Below are positions 28,059 to 37,617 of a stretch of 64,000 nt of DNA, piece after piece (positions within the stretch are counted from its first letter, which is position 1; each line of letters opens with the position of its first letter). The stretch comes from Lentisphaerae bacterium ADurb.Bin242 (GTDB lineage Bacteria > Verrucomicrobiota > Lentisphaeria > Victivallales > UBA1829): positions 1 to 64,000 of the forward strand of contig MWCA01000014.1 in the NCBI GenBank assembly GCA_002069785.1. The letters run 5' to 3'. Both the position numbers and the translations under genes were made by a program. The notes beneath the pieces are model-generated. The model was not told where the DNA came from, searched no databases, and saw only the letters and a program-made list of their open reading frames with translations.

Positions 28059-28122
28059 TTTCCGGGAACCTTCCTCCTTTGTTATCCTCAATATGCAGCA
28101 TTTTAAGAATATGTTACCTGAT

Positions 28123-28151
28123 ACTATAGCCTGTCTTCCGGTAAAAATCAA
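28123..28151 (-). promoter_or_regulatory. Predicted promoter of the arn operon
   Basis: On the minus strand TTGATT (28146-28151) and TATAGT (28123-28128) are 17 bases apart, about 65 bases before the arnC start. No PmrA- or PhoP-type direct repeat was recognised beside it. Confidence 0.55.
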
Positions 28152-28200
28152 AACCCGGCGAAGGAAAAAACAGTTTTTTGTGCGATTCGTTGAAAACCGG

Positions 28201-28229
28201 TTGAATAATGAATCAAACGGTTGTAAAAT
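28201..28229 (+). promoter_or_regulatory. Predicted promoter of the FkbM methyltransferase gene
   Basis: TTGAAT (28201-28206) and TAAAAT (28224-28229) are 17 bases apart, about 105 bases before the start. It is divergent from the arn promoter. Confidence 0.45.
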
Positions 28230-28335
28230 ATCGGATTGAGAAGATGTTGCCGGAAAGAGAAGACGGAAATGTTTTTCTCGGAGAACCGGCTTTCATAATC
28301 CATGGACGGCTTTGTGAAGCGCAGCAAGGAGAAAT

Positions 28336-29118
28336 ATGAACTTTATTCAGAAAGTATTCAACGGGCTTGAATGGAAGGATCTGGTGCCGCCGCTGTTTTA
28401 CAAGCTTCGCTCGAAATTTGAAAATGTCACCGGACGTCGTGTCGGAACGGCGCGCCGCCTTCACTATGCCAGAATGCCGGATGAGGTTTCCCCCGCCTGG
28501 GTTGTGGATGTCGGCGCGGCGGACGGAGCCATGGCCCGAGCCGCATTGGACTCCTATCCTTCCTGCAAAGTTGTTTGTTTCGAACCGTGTGCTTCCACCT
28601 TCACCGAAATGAAGAACGCTTTGTCCCGATATGGTGAACGGGTCCGTCTCATTCATGCGGCCGTTGCCGATTATACCGGCGAGACGCAGCTTCACATCAC
28701 CACCTCCCGATTTGCCAATTCTCTCTTTCCCCAGTCAGAAAAGTATAAGGAGGAAAATCCGGCCATTCATGAAATTTCTTCCGAGACGGTCCACGTGGTC
28801 TCCCTGGACAGTCTGGACCTGGACCTTCCGCCCCGATCCGATGGAATCCTGAAGATCGATGTGGAAGGTTCCGAAATGGAAGTTCTGCTGGGAGGAAGAA
28901 AATTCATCTCCGGGAAAGTGGACTGGATCATTATCGAACTGGCGTTTGCCAGAAGAACCGGCGATTTTTTCCTTCGGATTCTGAACCTTCTCGATGAATA
29001 TGGATTTGAGATCGCCAACATCATCGACATGTCCCAGTCCGGCTGGAATCAATGCTACGTGTGTTCGCTCGATGCGGTTTTCAGAAGAAAAAAGAGGGTT
29101 CCCGCAGAAGACAAATAA
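28336..29118 (+). CDS. FkbM-family SAM-dependent methyltransferase
   Basis: A 260-residue Rossmann-fold methyltransferase. Motif I is 'VVDVGAADGAMARAAL' (near residues 56-71), followed by the acidic strand 'VVCFEPCASTF'. The FkbM signature 'DGILKIDVEGSEMEVLLGG' lies near 170-188. Members O-methylate sugars, antibiotics or lipids, often in surface-polysaccharide loci; the substrate cannot be told here. AAGGAG five bases before the ATG fixes the start. It is transcribed divergently from the arn operon, so a role in envelope glycan decoration is possible but not shown. Confidence 0.87.
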   Translation: MNFIQKVFNGLEWKDLVPPLFYKLRSKFENVTGRRVGTARRLHYARMPDEVSPAWVVDVGAADGAMARAALDSYPSCKVVCFEPCASTFTEMKNALSRYGERVRLIHAAVADYTGETQLHITTSRFANSLFPQSEKYKEENPAIHEISSETVHVVSLDSLDLDLPPRSDGILKIDVEGSEMEVLLGGRKFISGKVDWIIIELAFARRTGDFFLRILNLLDEYGFEIANIIDMSQSGWNQCYVCSLDAVFRRKKRVPAEDK

Positions 29119-29160
29119 TCGTCCGCAAATTTCCCGCGGGATTTTCCGCAGCCGATTCTT

Positions 29161-31053
29161 TCATGCGCCGGATTTTTTGTCTTCCAGCTCGCCCCAGCGG
29201 GCGTACGCGTTGTCGAGCCCGGTTTTCAGGGATTCGAGTTCCTTCTGAAGCGGCGCGGCTTCGGCGGCGCGGGTCCGGTAGAATCCGGGGTCGGAAAACA
29301 GCGTCTCGATATCCTCGATTTTCCGTTCGATCTCTGCGATGGTCTGTTCCAGCGCCTCCAGTTCGCGGGATTCCTTATAAGTCAGGCCGCTTTTCGGGGT
29401 ATTTTTGGGCTTGGCCGGAATCGTTTTCGGAGATGGAGCGGCATTCATCGTCGACTGCGGGGATGTTTCCGCTCCGCGCCGGGCCTTGTCCGCAAAATAA
29501 GAATCGTAGTCGCCGATAATCTGAACCAGGCGACCGTCCGGCTCGAATGCAAGAATATGAGTGCAGACCCGGTTCAGAAAATAGCGGTCGTGGCTGACGA
29601 CGGCAAGGCATCCGCCGTAGGAGCGCAGGGCCTCTTCCAGAATCCGCAGCGTGGAAAGGTCCAGGTCGTTGGTCGGTTCGTCGAGGATCAGGAAGTTGCC
29701 GCCTCCGCGCAGAATTTTGGCCAGCGTGAGCCTCGCCTTCTCCCCGCCGGAAATCCGTTCGACCTGGGTGTTGATCCGGTCGTCCTCGAACAGAAAACGG
29801 CGCAGGTAGCCCCGGACGGTGATCCGTTCCTCTCCCAGACTGATGCTTTCACGCCCTTCGGAGATTTCCTCCAGAACGGTTTTTTCGGGATTCAGCGCGA
29901 TACGGTTCTGGTCCACATAGTTGAACTCGACGGTCGGGGCGGTGAACACTTCGCCGGCGTCGGGCGCAAGCTCCCCGGTGACGAGACGGAGCAGCGAGGT
30001 TTTGCCGATCCCGTTCGCGCCGATGATGCCGACCCGCATTCCCTGCGTGAACTCGTAATCCAGGTCCCGGAAAAGCATTTTTCCTCCGACCGAAAGGGAG
30101 ACGTTTTTCAGTTCGACCACCCGGTTCCCGAGACGCGCGGCCTTCGGAATGACCAGATCGACGCTGCCCGTCCGTTCCGGTCCGCTCTGCGCTGCGATTT
30201 CCTCATAATGCCGGATTCTTCCGAGATTCCGGCGCAGACGCGCCTTCGGGGAGCGGCGGACCCATTCGATTTCCATGCGGAGGAAACTTTTCCGTTTCTG
30301 CTCCATGACATCCTCCCTGTATTCGCGTTCTTCCTTTGCGGCGAGGAAATCGGCGTAGGACCCGGCGCAGGAGAAAAAATGCCCGTGGTCGAGTTCGGCG
30401 ATCCGCGTGGCGATGCGGTCGAGGAAAAAACGGTCGTGCGTGACGAAGAGGCAGGCGCCCCGGTAGTCGGCGAGATAATTTTCGATCCAGGCGATCATTT
30501 CCACATCGAGGTGGTTGGTGGGTTCGTCGAGCAGCAGCAGATCTGGTTCCGCCGCGATGCTCCGGGCCAGCATGACGCGCCGCCGTTCGCCGCCCGAGAG
30601 CCGGGAACAGGGCTTGTCGTGTTCCTCCAGATGGAGTTTTTCGAGAACTACGTCGAGCTTGCGGTCGACATCCCAGGCATCGTGAAGGTTCAAAAGACTT
30701 TCCAGCCGTTCGTGCTCCGGGGAATCGGCCGGGAGACGGTGGAACTCCTTCATGATTGCGTCGAAGTATGCCGCGCCTTCCCGGACCGCGGCGCGGACCG
30801 TGGTTTCAGGCACCAGGGTGAAATCCTGCGGCATATAGGAGATGCGTAGATTTCGGGCGGAGGTGATCTCCCCGGAGGAAACGGTATCCAGCCCGGCGAT
30901 GACCTTCATGAGGGTGGATTTGCCGCAGCCGTTCCGACCGACCAGCGCGACGCGCTCGCCGTCATTGATGGAAAACGACGCATCATCGAAAAGAACCTGC
31001 CGCCCGACCTGAAGCCGCAGATGGTCGCCTGTCCAGAGTACCCGTTCCGCCAT
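29161..31053 (-). CDS. ABC-F family ATPase (Uup/EttA type)
   Basis: A 630-residue soluble protein with two ABC ATPase domains and no membrane segments. Domain 1 has Walker A 'VGRNGCGKST' (near 38), signature 'LSGGERRRVMLA' and Walker B 'LLLLDEPTNHLD'. Domain 2 has Walker A 'IGANGIGKTS' (near 340), signature 'ISGGEKARLTLA' and 'FLILDEPTNDLD'. A linker rich in Arg and Lys joins them, and a C-terminal coiled coil after residue 550 is typical of Uup, which acts on ribosomes or DNA recombination intermediates. ABC-F proteins act in translation; some protect ribosomes from antibiotics, though nothing here proves resistance. The gene starts nine bases after the oxidoreductase gene. Confidence 0.92.
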   Translation of the reverse strand: MAERVLWTGDHLRLQVGRQVLFDDASFSINDGERVALVGRNGCGKSTLMKVIAGLDTVSSGEITSARNLRISYMPQDFTLVPETTVRAAVREGAAYFDAIMKEFHRLPADSPEHERLESLLNLHDAWDVDRKLDVVLEKLHLEEHDKPCSRLSGGERRRVMLARSIAAEPDLLLLDEPTNHLDVEMIAWIENYLADYRGACLFVTHDRFFLDRIATRIAELDHGHFFSCAGSYADFLAAKEEREYREDVMEQKRKSFLRMEIEWVRRSPKARLRRNLGRIRHYEEIAAQSGPERTGSVDLVIPKAARLGNRVVELKNVSLSVGGKMLFRDLDYEFTQGMRVGIIGANGIGKTSLLRLVTGELAPDAGEVFTAPTVEFNYVDQNRIALNPEKTVLEEISEGRESISLGEERITVRGYLRRFLFEDDRINTQVERISGGEKARLTLAKILRGGGNFLILDEPTNDLDLSTLRILEEALRSYGGCLAVVSHDRYFLNRVCTHILAFEPDGRLVQIIGDYDSYFADKARRGAETSPQSTMNAAPSPKTIPAKPKNTPKSGLTYKESRELEALEQTIAEIERKIEDIETLFSDPGFYRTRAAEAAPLQKELESLKTGLDNAYARWGELEDKKSGA

Positions 31054-31062
31054 AAGTCCGCC

Positions 31063-32337
31063 TCAGGAAGGGGAACGCAGTTCATCCATGCGCACCGTGC
31101 GTTTTTCGAGGCGGGAGAGTTCCGCGGCAAAGACCATCCGGTGGGTTTCGAGAGAAACCTCGGCGTCGCTGACGATTTTCGACGGATCGTTTTCGCGCAG
31201 GGCGTCGACGAAAGACTCCAGACAGACCTTGTCGCCGCCGCCGTGATGTGTCTCCAGATTGGAATTTTCCGGTTCGATATCGATTTCGGAGGTGCGGTCC
31301 CGCAGATATGAATACAGTTCGATTTTCCGCCCGTCGCAGCGGATTTCTCCGGCGGAGCCGAAGAGGGTGGTCCGGCGGTCTCCGTATTTGGAGCAGCCCG
31401 CGAGCGTGAATACCGCTGTGGCGCCGCCCTCGAATTCCATGCTGACCACCTGATGGTCGGCAACGTCGTTGTCGCAGGCGTAAACACATCGTCCGTACGG
31501 ACCGTTCCGCATGGCATCCAGAATGTTCTCTTCGGTCAGCGTGCTGACCACCGATTCGATATAATTGTCGATCTGTTTCCGGCGGCAGCGATCCAGATAG
31601 AAACGGGGCGCCGAATAGGGACAGACCGGCTCATACTTGCAGTCGAGGCAGCGGAGCGCCGCTCCTTCGGGCATGTTTTCGCGCCGGAAGAACATCCGTG
31701 AACCGAAAGAGGAAATCAAGTTGCAGCGGCGGTCCATGATGTAGGCGATCCAGTCGAGATCGTGTATGGATTTCGCCAGAAGGACGGACGACGATTCCGC
31801 CTCGCGGTTCCAGTTGCCGCGCACGTAGGAATGGGCGAAGCGCCAGTGTCCGACCGGTTCCAGATGTTCGATGGAAATGATCTGTCCGATGGAACCGCTC
31901 CGGATCAGGTTTCGGAGGATCTGCGTGTATTTCGCATAGCGCATCACATGGCAGGCGGAAAGGATCACATGATTTTTCCGTGCGGTTTCCACGATTTTAC
32001 GGCAGGACTCCGCATCGGGAGCCAGGGGCTTCTCGATCAGGATGTTGTATCCGAGTTCGGCAAAAGCCACGGCGGGTTCCAGGTGCATGCGGTCCTGGGT
32101 CGTGATGACGACCGCGTCGGCGAATTTCGGCCGCTTGACCGCTTCCTGCCAGTCCTTGAAGACGTTGCCGGGCTTGAGATTGTGTTCCCGGGCGATCCGT
32201 TCCCGGAAAAAGGTGCGCGGTTCCGCGACTGCGGCCACCTCCGCTTTTTCCGGCATCGTTTTTACCAGATTCGCATAAATGGTTCCGCGTCCGCCCGCCC
32301 CGAGAATGATCAGGGATATTTTTCTGCCTTTGTTCAT
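31063..32337 (-). CDS. Gfo/Idh/MocA-family oxidoreductase with Cys-rich insert
   Basis: A 424-residue NAD(P)-dependent sugar oxidoreductase-like protein. The Rossmann motif 'LIILGAGGRGTIYANL' starts at residue 8, and 'NILIEKPLAPDAESC' near 95-109 carries the conserved Glu-Lys-Pro. 'HSYVRGNWNREAES' and 'HDLDWIAYIMDR' follow. An insert 'ALRCLDCKYEPVCPYSAPRF' near 235-255 has three closely spaced Cys (C-x2-C-x5-C) with another Cys downstream, as in a metal-binding subset of the family. The start at 32337 lacks a clear ribosome site but is where the fold begins. Just upstream of the ABC-F gene, it is probably cotranscribed with it, although no functional link is evident. Confidence 0.85.
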   Translation of the reverse strand: MNKGRKISLIILGAGGRGTIYANLVKTMPEKAEVAAVAEPRTFFRERIAREHNLKPGNVFKDWQEAVKRPKFADAVVITTQDRMHLEPAVAFAELGYNILIEKPLAPDAESCRKIVETARKNHVILSACHVMRYAKYTQILRNLIRSGSIGQIISIEHLEPVGHWRFAHSYVRGNWNREAESSSVLLAKSIHDLDWIAYIMDRRCNLISSFGSRMFFRRENMPEGAALRCLDCKYEPVCPYSAPRFYLDRCRRKQIDNYIESVVSTLTEENILDAMRNGPYGRCVYACDNDVADHQVVSMEFEGGATAVFTLAGCSKYGDRRTTLFGSAGEIRCDGRKIELYSYLRDRTSEIDIEPENSNLETHHGGGDKVCLESFVDALRENDPSKIVSDAEVSLETHRMVFAAELSRLEKRTVRMDELRSPS

Positions 32338-32526
32338 AATGGGTTTTAAAAGTAGCATGCCAATGTTTTTTTTGCAACCTGCGCGCCGGATATTTTCGGG
32401 AAAAAGCCCCGGGCCGGGGTTCCTTTCCGGGAAATCCCTTCGCAAGGGATGTCTTTTCATTTTTCCTTGCGTTTCTTGCTACTTTTTTCAAATTGCGGGT
32501 AGTTTTTCCGATTTTGTGGAGTAGAT

Positions 32527-32532
32527 TATAAT
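32527..32532 (+). promoter_or_regulatory. Probable -10 box of the exbB-exbD-tonB operon
   Basis: A perfect TATAAT about 45 bases upstream of the exbB start. The -35 region (TTTTCC near 32504) is weak. Confidence 0.4.
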
Positions 32533-32575
32533 GCGGTTAAATTTTCCTGAAAAATTTTGCATGGGAGAGGTGAAC

Positions 32576-33289
32576 ATGCTTTATCTTATGAGTTATTCCA
32601 CGGTGGCGGAATCCAGCGTTTATTATGCGTTCAAGCATTCCGACTTGATGGGACAGGGCATCGTTGTTCTGCTTTTTGTTTTCTCCATGATCACGTGGAC
32701 CCTGATGATCGAAAAAGGGATCGGGCTGAAAAACGCGCACCGGGACTGCGCCGGTTTCCTGAACCGGTTCCGCGCCAAGCACAATCCGCTGTCATTCAGC
32801 GACCGCATCGAAGAGGAGCCCAGTCCGACCGCCCGGGTTTGCGAGACGGGCTACAGCCGAATCGAGCAGATGGACATCGAACAGCCGGACGGCACCCGGC
32901 GGGCGCTGACCCTGGAGGAGATCGACATCGTCCGCGCTTCCATGGAAGCAGCGGTCGCGGATCAGATCCTCGAGCTGGAAAAGAAAATGATCTTTCTGGC
33001 GACGGCCGTCACCATCAGTCCTTTCCTGGGACTTTTCGGAACGGTCTGGGGCATCATGCTGGCGTTCACGGACCTGGCGATCATGGGCAAAGCCGACATC
33101 CAGACGCTGGCGCCCGGCGTCAGCGGCGCCCTTCTGACGACCGTTCTCGGGCTGGTCGTGGCCATTCCTTCCGTGGCGGGCTACAACATCATCAGCACGC
33201 TGATCCGATCCACCATTGTTCATCTGGACAACTTTGTGGAGGAATTCGTTACCAAGCTCAAGATGGAACGTCTGGAAAGTCAGAAATAA
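32576..33289 (+). CDS. exbB: ExbB/TolQ/MotA-family proton channel protein
   Basis: A 237-residue inner-membrane protein that uses the proton gradient to power a TonB-type partner. Helix 1 lies near residues 25-45 ('IVVLLFVFSMITWTLMI'). After a cytoplasmic loop come two C-terminal helices, 'FLATAVTISPFLGLFGTVWGIMLAF' (about 140-165) and 'GVSGALLTTVLGLVVAIPSVAGYNII' (about 180-206), which carry the family's small-residue-rich channel lining. The start at 32576 has GAGGTG just upstream. It begins an operon with exbD and a TonB-like gene, a system for outer-membrane transport or envelope stability. Confidence 0.9.
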   Translation: MLYLMSYSTVAESSVYYAFKHSDLMGQGIVVLLFVFSMITWTLMIEKGIGLKNAHRDCAGFLNRFRAKHNPLSFSDRIEEEPSPTARVCETGYSRIEQMDIEQPDGTRRALTLEEIDIVRASMEAAVADQILELEKKMIFLATAVTISPFLGLFGTVWGIMLAFTDLAIMGKADIQTLAPGVSGALLTTVLGLVVAIPSVAGYNIISTLIRSTIVHLDNFVEEFVTKLKMERLESQK

Positions 33290-33301
33290 GCGGGGAATCC
33301 C

Positions 33302-33709
33302 ATGCGGCGGCGCTTTCAAGGTAAAACTTTCGACGAGATCAATGTCACACCCCTGATTGATACATTGTTTTTTCTCCTGGTCATTTTCATGATCACGGCT
33401 CCCCTGCTGGAATACAGCATCAATGTGTCTCCCCCGAAGATGGATGCGGTGGAAATCAAGCCGAACGATTTCATGAAGGTCATTCACATCCAGAAGACCA
33501 AGGTCATCCAGTTTGAAAAGAAAACCCTTACCATGGACCAGCTCCTCCGGCGGCTGGCGGAATTGAAGAAATCGCCTCAAGGTCCCAAGCTCAAAATCTT
33601 CCTGCGCGCCGATCGGGAACTGCGCTACGGCGATGTCATCGATATTCTGAAAACGGTTAAAAAAGCCGGGCACGCCGATATTTCTCTCGTGACGGAGTCG
33701 GAAAAATGA
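33302..33709 (+). CDS. exbD: ExbD/TolR-family protein
   Basis: A 135-residue single-pass protein. The N-terminal 'INVTPLIDTLFFLLVIFMITAPLL' (residues 14-37) has the conserved 'NVTPLID' with the functional Asp at the start of the membrane helix. The periplasmic part ends with 'LRADRELRYGDVIDILKTVKKAGHADISLVTE', the ExbD/TolR fold. It couples proton flow through ExbB to the TonB-like protein. Its stop overlaps the start of the next gene (ATGA), indicating tight coupling. Confidence 0.9.
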   Translation: MRRRFQGKTFDEINVTPLIDTLFFLLVIFMITAPLLEYSINVSPPKMDAVEIKPNDFMKVIHIQKTKVIQFEKKTLTMDQLLRRLAELKKSPQGPKLKIFLRADRELRYGDVIDILKTVKKAGHADISLVTESEK

Positions 33710-34725
33710 CGAATCATTCTCATGGAAAGCTGTCGAAAGATCCGGCTACCGCCTCTCTCCCGTATGTCCGGGGAAAAACCAAAGTCTGGATCATCGGGGG
33801 CGTATCCGTTTTTCATGCCGGGCTGATTGTGATTCCTTTGCTTTTCATGACGATTCTGCGGTATTTCGATCCGCCCCTTCTGGTGATGAACATTCCCATT
33901 GTCGACAGCCTTCCCAATGAAAATCTGGTGATGTCCCCCCACCCGGCGCCGGGCCGTCCTTATTCCACCGGAACACCCGACTACGGGGAGCCGAAACCCC
34001 TGACGGACATTCCGGATGTTCCGTCGCTTCCCCCTAAAGGCGAGCCGAAAGCGGAGCCGGAAGGCGGTCCCGCCCCGGAAGAACCGAAACCCGTAAAGGA
34101 AAAGGCCGAACCGGAAAAAGCCCCGGTGACAAAAAAACCGGAAACGGTCGAGAAAGAAACGTCTTCCGACAGTTCGGCGGAAAAATCTCCGACCGGAACG
34201 AAACCCAAAAAGTCCAAATACAAGTCGGCCAGCGAGATCAAAATCAGCACCAGGCATGTCAAAGTGCCGGCTTCGTCTCAGGGAAGCGGGAGCGGCCGCG
34301 GGAGTGGAACCGGAGCATCCTCCGCCATGCAAGGTTCCCCCGATGGAGACCCGACCCGCCGTGAGATCGGAACGATGATCCGCAGTCTGACCGGGACGCC
34401 CGGCGGCCGCGGAATCCCCGGAGGCGGCGGAGGCCCCAAAGGAGTCCTCAGCCGGGACATCAGCGACTATTACAATACCGTCGAGGTTTTTCTGAAACGC
34501 CGGTGGGACCAGCCTCATGTCGAAATGCTGAACCGCGCCAATCCGAAAGTGGTGGTCCGCTTCAAAGTGGATTCGGATGGACGTCTGCTTTCCGCCGTAG
34601 TCATCAGCAAATCCGGAATCAACGCGATGGATGCTTCGGTGCAGTCCCTTCTTTCTTCCCTGAAAGTGCTGCCGCCTCCCCCGATGGCGATGGAATTCCT
34701 CGTGACCTTGGAAATCGACCGCTGA
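33706..34725 (+). CDS. tonB: TonB/TolA-type energy transducer
   Basis: A 339-residue protein with one N-terminal membrane anchor (about 27-51, 'VWIIGGVSVFHAGLIVIPLLFMTI'). A Pro/Glu/Lys-rich region (about 85-165) and a Gly/Ser-rich linker (about 185-245) reach across the periplasm. The C-terminal TonB-like domain runs from 'YYNTVEVFLKRRWDQP' to 'MEFLVTLEIDR', with 'VVVRFKVDSDGRLLSAVVISKSG' as its core strands. It would transmit ExbB-ExbD energy to outer-membrane receptors or a Tol-Pal-like complex. No TonB-dependent receptor or TolB/Pal gene is in the window, so which of the two is undecided. Confidence 0.82.
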   Translation: MTNHSHGKLSKDPATASLPYVRGKTKVWIIGGVSVFHAGLIVIPLLFMTILRYFDPPLLVMNIPIVDSLPNENLVMSPHPAPGRPYSTGTPDYGEPKPLTDIPDVPSLPPKGEPKAEPEGGPAPEEPKPVKEKAEPEKAPVTKKPETVEKETSSDSSAEKSPTGTKPKKSKYKSASEIKISTRHVKVPASSQGSGSGRGSGTGASSAMQGSPDGDPTRREIGTMIRSLTGTPGGRGIPGGGGGPKGVLSRDISDYYNTVEVFLKRRWDQPHVEMLNRANPKVVVRFKVDSDGRLLSAVVISKSGINAMDASVQSLLSSLKVLPPPPMAMEFLVTLEIDR

Positions 34726-34854
34726 ACTTTTTCGTCCCGGTTCGGAAAGCATCCCGTTTTTTACGGATGGTGTTTTTCCGGAACTTCCTTTCCATCTTCA
34801 GCCGGAAGGATTTTTTGCCTTTCCGTCAGGAAGGGAAAACAGTTCCGCATTGGA

Positions 34855-36141
34855 TCAGGCCGGATAATTTTTCGCGCCGAATTCAGCGTAATACTGATTC
34901 CGGGCTTTCTTGTCGTTCCCGAATTTCTCCTTCGCCCAGTCGCTGAGGAACCCTTTGCCCCGGGGCGCGAGGATCGTGTGAGCATTGAGGATCGCCGCGC
35001 CTTCGACAAAGACTTTCATGTATCCGGCCAGCGCCGGTTCGGAGAAGGTGTCGACCAGCTTCTGTCCGGCGGCGTTCATTTCCGTGCCGACGAAAACCGG
35101 CATGTTCCGTCGGACGCAGCTGTCGATGATCCGGTTCATGTGGGCGACTTTTTTCGCTTTGACTTCCGGGTCCGGGAAGTTCCAGTTGCGGTCCGGAATC
35201 AGGTTGAAAAGGGCCGCACCGTGGGATTCATGCATGTCCAGCAGGATGTCCGGGTCGCTCTCCCCGGCGGAAGTGCCGTCCAGCCAGGCGATGCCGGGAA
35301 TCGCTCCGCAGGCGAGGGTGAACCGGTTCATTTCCCCAAGTGACGGAAAGGATGACGGATCGGGTTTGACGTATCCGGGGCCGCCCGATTTCATCATTTT
35401 CGAGCGGATGACGCCTTGGAGTTTGACGGAATCCCGGATCAGCTTTGACGCCTCCTCTCCGGAGACATTCAGCTTTGACGACCAGAATTCGGCCAGTTTG
35501 ACGGGGTCGGAAAACATTTTGACGGCTTTCTGCTCATAGGCGGCGCAGACGTGCCGTTCCGTGGCGTTTCCCGCCGGAGTCAGCGTCAGGACGTCTTTGT
35601 CGAAGTCCAGCTCCACCGGGGAAAGAACGGGATTGACCCGCTGCACGATTCCGCGCGTCCGGTCCGCGGCGGCCTTCTTCATGTTGGACAGGAACTCCGC
35701 CTGTGCCGCGGGAATGGACGCGGAAGGAAAGCCCACGCCGAGATGATAGGCGATCCCCGGTTCCCCGGGCGAATTGATCACTTTGTCGATCATGTCCTGA
35801 ATCACCACCCGGCTTTCGACACCGCACGCCGCGCGGAGCGAAAGGAGACGGGACGCCTCCAGAAACTCATCGGCCCCGTCCAGCACGTCGAATTCGATTT
35901 TTCCGACGGCGAAAAGACGTTCGGCCTTGGCCCAGCAGGCGATGTAGGACGGGGAAAAGCCGTATCCGTTGAAGGAGAAACTGGTATGACAGTGCATATT
36001 GTTGTCCTGAATCTCCGGGGCGGCGGCTTCCGGGGTGGAAGCGAATTCCTCCTTGAACTGAAGCAGGGCCTCCTTCCGGGTATTTTCGTCATAACAGACC
36101 AGTTTCTCCTGAAGGGAGGCGAGCAGTTCTTTGGCGTTCAT
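34855..36141 (-). CDS. PHP-domain-like protein of unknown substrate
   Basis: A 428-residue cytoplasmic protein. Near residue 48 it has 'NMHCHTSFSFNGYGFSPS', matching the HxH metal-binding start of PHP phosphoesterases, and then 'EFDVLDGADEFLEASRL'. 'DMHESHGAALFNLIPDRNW' (about 315) and 'PVFVGTEMNAAGQKLVD' (about 365-381) look like further metal-site or active-site segments. PHP proteins hydrolyse phosphoesters such as histidinol phosphate; this one is larger than simple PHP enzymes and lacks a recognised second domain. It follows thiI by 36 bases, so they may share a transcript. The function is not known to me. GGA lies about nine bases before the start. Confidence 0.65.
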   Translation of the reverse strand: MNAKELLASLQEKLVCYDENTRKEALLQFKEEFASTPEAAAPEIQDNNMHCHTSFSFNGYGFSPSYIACWAKAERLFAVGKIEFDVLDGADEFLEASRLLSLRAACGVESRVVIQDMIDKVINSPGEPGIAYHLGVGFPSASIPAAQAEFLSNMKKAAADRTRGIVQRVNPVLSPVELDFDKDVLTLTPAGNATERHVCAAYEQKAVKMFSDPVKLAEFWSSKLNVSGEEASKLIRDSVKLQGVIRSKMMKSGGPGYVKPDPSSFPSLGEMNRFTLACGAIPGIAWLDGTSAGESDPDILLDMHESHGAALFNLIPDRNWNFPDPEVKAKKVAHMNRIIDSCVRRNMPVFVGTEMNAAGQKLVDTFSEPALAGYMKVFVEGAAILNAHTILAPRGKGFLSDWAKEKFGNDKKARNQYYAEFGAKNYPA

Positions 36142-36177
36142 GAGGACAATCCTTTCCTTTTCATAAGAGTATGATTG

Positions 36178-37389
36178 TTAAAGATTTTCAAATTTTTCTA
36201 TGTTTTTGAAGGCCGCTTCCAGAGCTTCGTTCAAGTCCGGAATTTTCTTTTCCTCTTCCTCGACAAGGTAGAATTTCGCGGCGACCGAAGGGGCGGGCGG
36301 CGCGAAAACGGTGCAGCTGTCGGGGACGTCCACAATGGAAAGGTCATAGGTGCCGATGGCCTGGGCCCGTTCGATGCTCTCCAGCTTGTCCATGCCCGCC
36401 AGCGGACGGATCATCAGCATGGTCGTGGCGTCGTTGATGACGGACAGATTGACGATGGTCTGGCTGGCGACCTGCCCGATGGATTCACCCGTCACAATGG
36501 CGCCCAGTTTGTGGAAATGGCAGAGCATGGTGGCGATCCGGAGCATCATGCGGCGATAGAGGACGGTGCGGTATTTCGGTGTGCAGTGGTCGCGGACCAG
36601 CTTCTGGATTTCCGAAAGATTGCAGGCGAAGAGGCGTCCCTTCTTCTGATAGCGGTTCAGCACCGAGACGATCCGTTTCACCTTCTCCAGCGACTCCATC
36701 GGCGTATACGGGAAGCTGTGAAACGTCAGAAAGTCCAGATGACACCCGCGTTTCATGGTCATGTGGCAGGCGACCGGCGAATCGATCCCCCCGGACAGCA
36801 GTCCCAGAACGTCGGAATTGGTTCCCACCGGGAGTCCGCCGGGTCCTTTGAAAGTCTCATAGAAAACCAGCGCGATTTGTTCGCGCACTTCGATCCCGAT
36901 GGTGAACTCGGGATTTTCCAGATCGACCTGGATGCGTTCCCCGAAAAGCTCATGAAGACGGGAGGCGACTTCGATTTCGATCTCCCTGGACTTCAACGGG
37001 AAACTTTTGTCGCTCCGCCGCGCGCGGGTCCGGAAACGGATCGACGGCGCGCTTTCCAGCATCTTTTCAATCGACCTCTTTGCGCTGTCGATGACCACGG
37101 ACAAAATTTTTTCGAGGTCAGGTTCGCATTCCAGCACCGGAGAGAAGGATTCGACCCCGAACGCACGGGAAAGCACACTCTTGACTGTTTCCAGTTCGGC
37201 GGGTTCGAAAACGGCGTTTTTCCGTTTGCGGATGAAAATCCTTCCCCGGATCCGCTGGAGAACCAGTTCGTTCAACCCTTCACACGCGCTCAACGCCTGA
37301 ATATTGGAGAGGAGCTTGTTTTCGAACATGGAACGGTTGTGCCCCTTGGTGGCGATCTCATGATAGCGGCAAAGAAAACTTTTATACAT
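36178..37389 (-). CDS. thiI: ThiI, tRNA 4-thiouridine / thiazole sulfurtransferase (no rhodanese domain)
   Basis: A 403-residue enzyme, the length of ThiI without the C-terminal rhodanese extension found in E. coli. The N-terminal ferredoxin-like part is followed by a THUMP domain ('RFRTRARRSDKSFPLKSREIEIEVASRLHE') and a PP-loop ATPase with 'LLSGGIDSPVACHMTMKRG' near residue 180. 'KYRTVLYRRMMLRIATMLC' and 'GESIGQVASQTI' are typical later motifs. It adenylates U8 of tRNA and transfers sulfur, and may supply sulfur for thiamine. The start at 37389 has AGGAAA upstream; an upstream in-frame ATG adds 30 non-conserved residues. Confidence 0.92.
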   Translation of the reverse strand: MYKSFLCRYHEIATKGHNRSMFENKLLSNIQALSACEGLNELVLQRIRGRIFIRKRKNAVFEPAELETVKSVLSRAFGVESFSPVLECEPDLEKILSVVIDSAKRSIEKMLESAPSIRFRTRARRSDKSFPLKSREIEIEVASRLHELFGERIQVDLENPEFTIGIEVREQIALVFYETFKGPGGLPVGTNSDVLGLLSGGIDSPVACHMTMKRGCHLDFLTFHSFPYTPMESLEKVKRIVSVLNRYQKKGRLFACNLSEIQKLVRDHCTPKYRTVLYRRMMLRIATMLCHFHKLGAIVTGESIGQVASQTIVNLSVINDATTMLMIRPLAGMDKLESIERAQAIGTYDLSIVDVPDSCTVFAPPAPSVAAKFYLVEEEEKKIPDLNEALEAAFKNIEKFENL

Positions 37390-37617
37390 GATTTCCTGTT
37401 CCTGAAAAATTCCATTTATGAACGGAACGTCTTGATTCTCCGGAATTCCGTTTCTGTGCGGACGATAAATTTCCGTCATCCCGGTAAGATACCTTTTTTT
37501 CTTGTTTTTTCAACCCGGATTATGAACAAGCGAATGGAAATCATGTCAAAGGAAGCGACAGAGTTGTCTGCGTCCGATGAAAAGAAGGAGAAAAAAACAA
37601 AAAAAATGGGAAAGCAT

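Noticed and set aside
29119..29160. CCCGCGGG palindrome between the convergent fkbM and ABC-F genes as a terminator
   Set aside because: The stem would have no loop and no T-run follows, so it cannot act as a rho-independent terminator.
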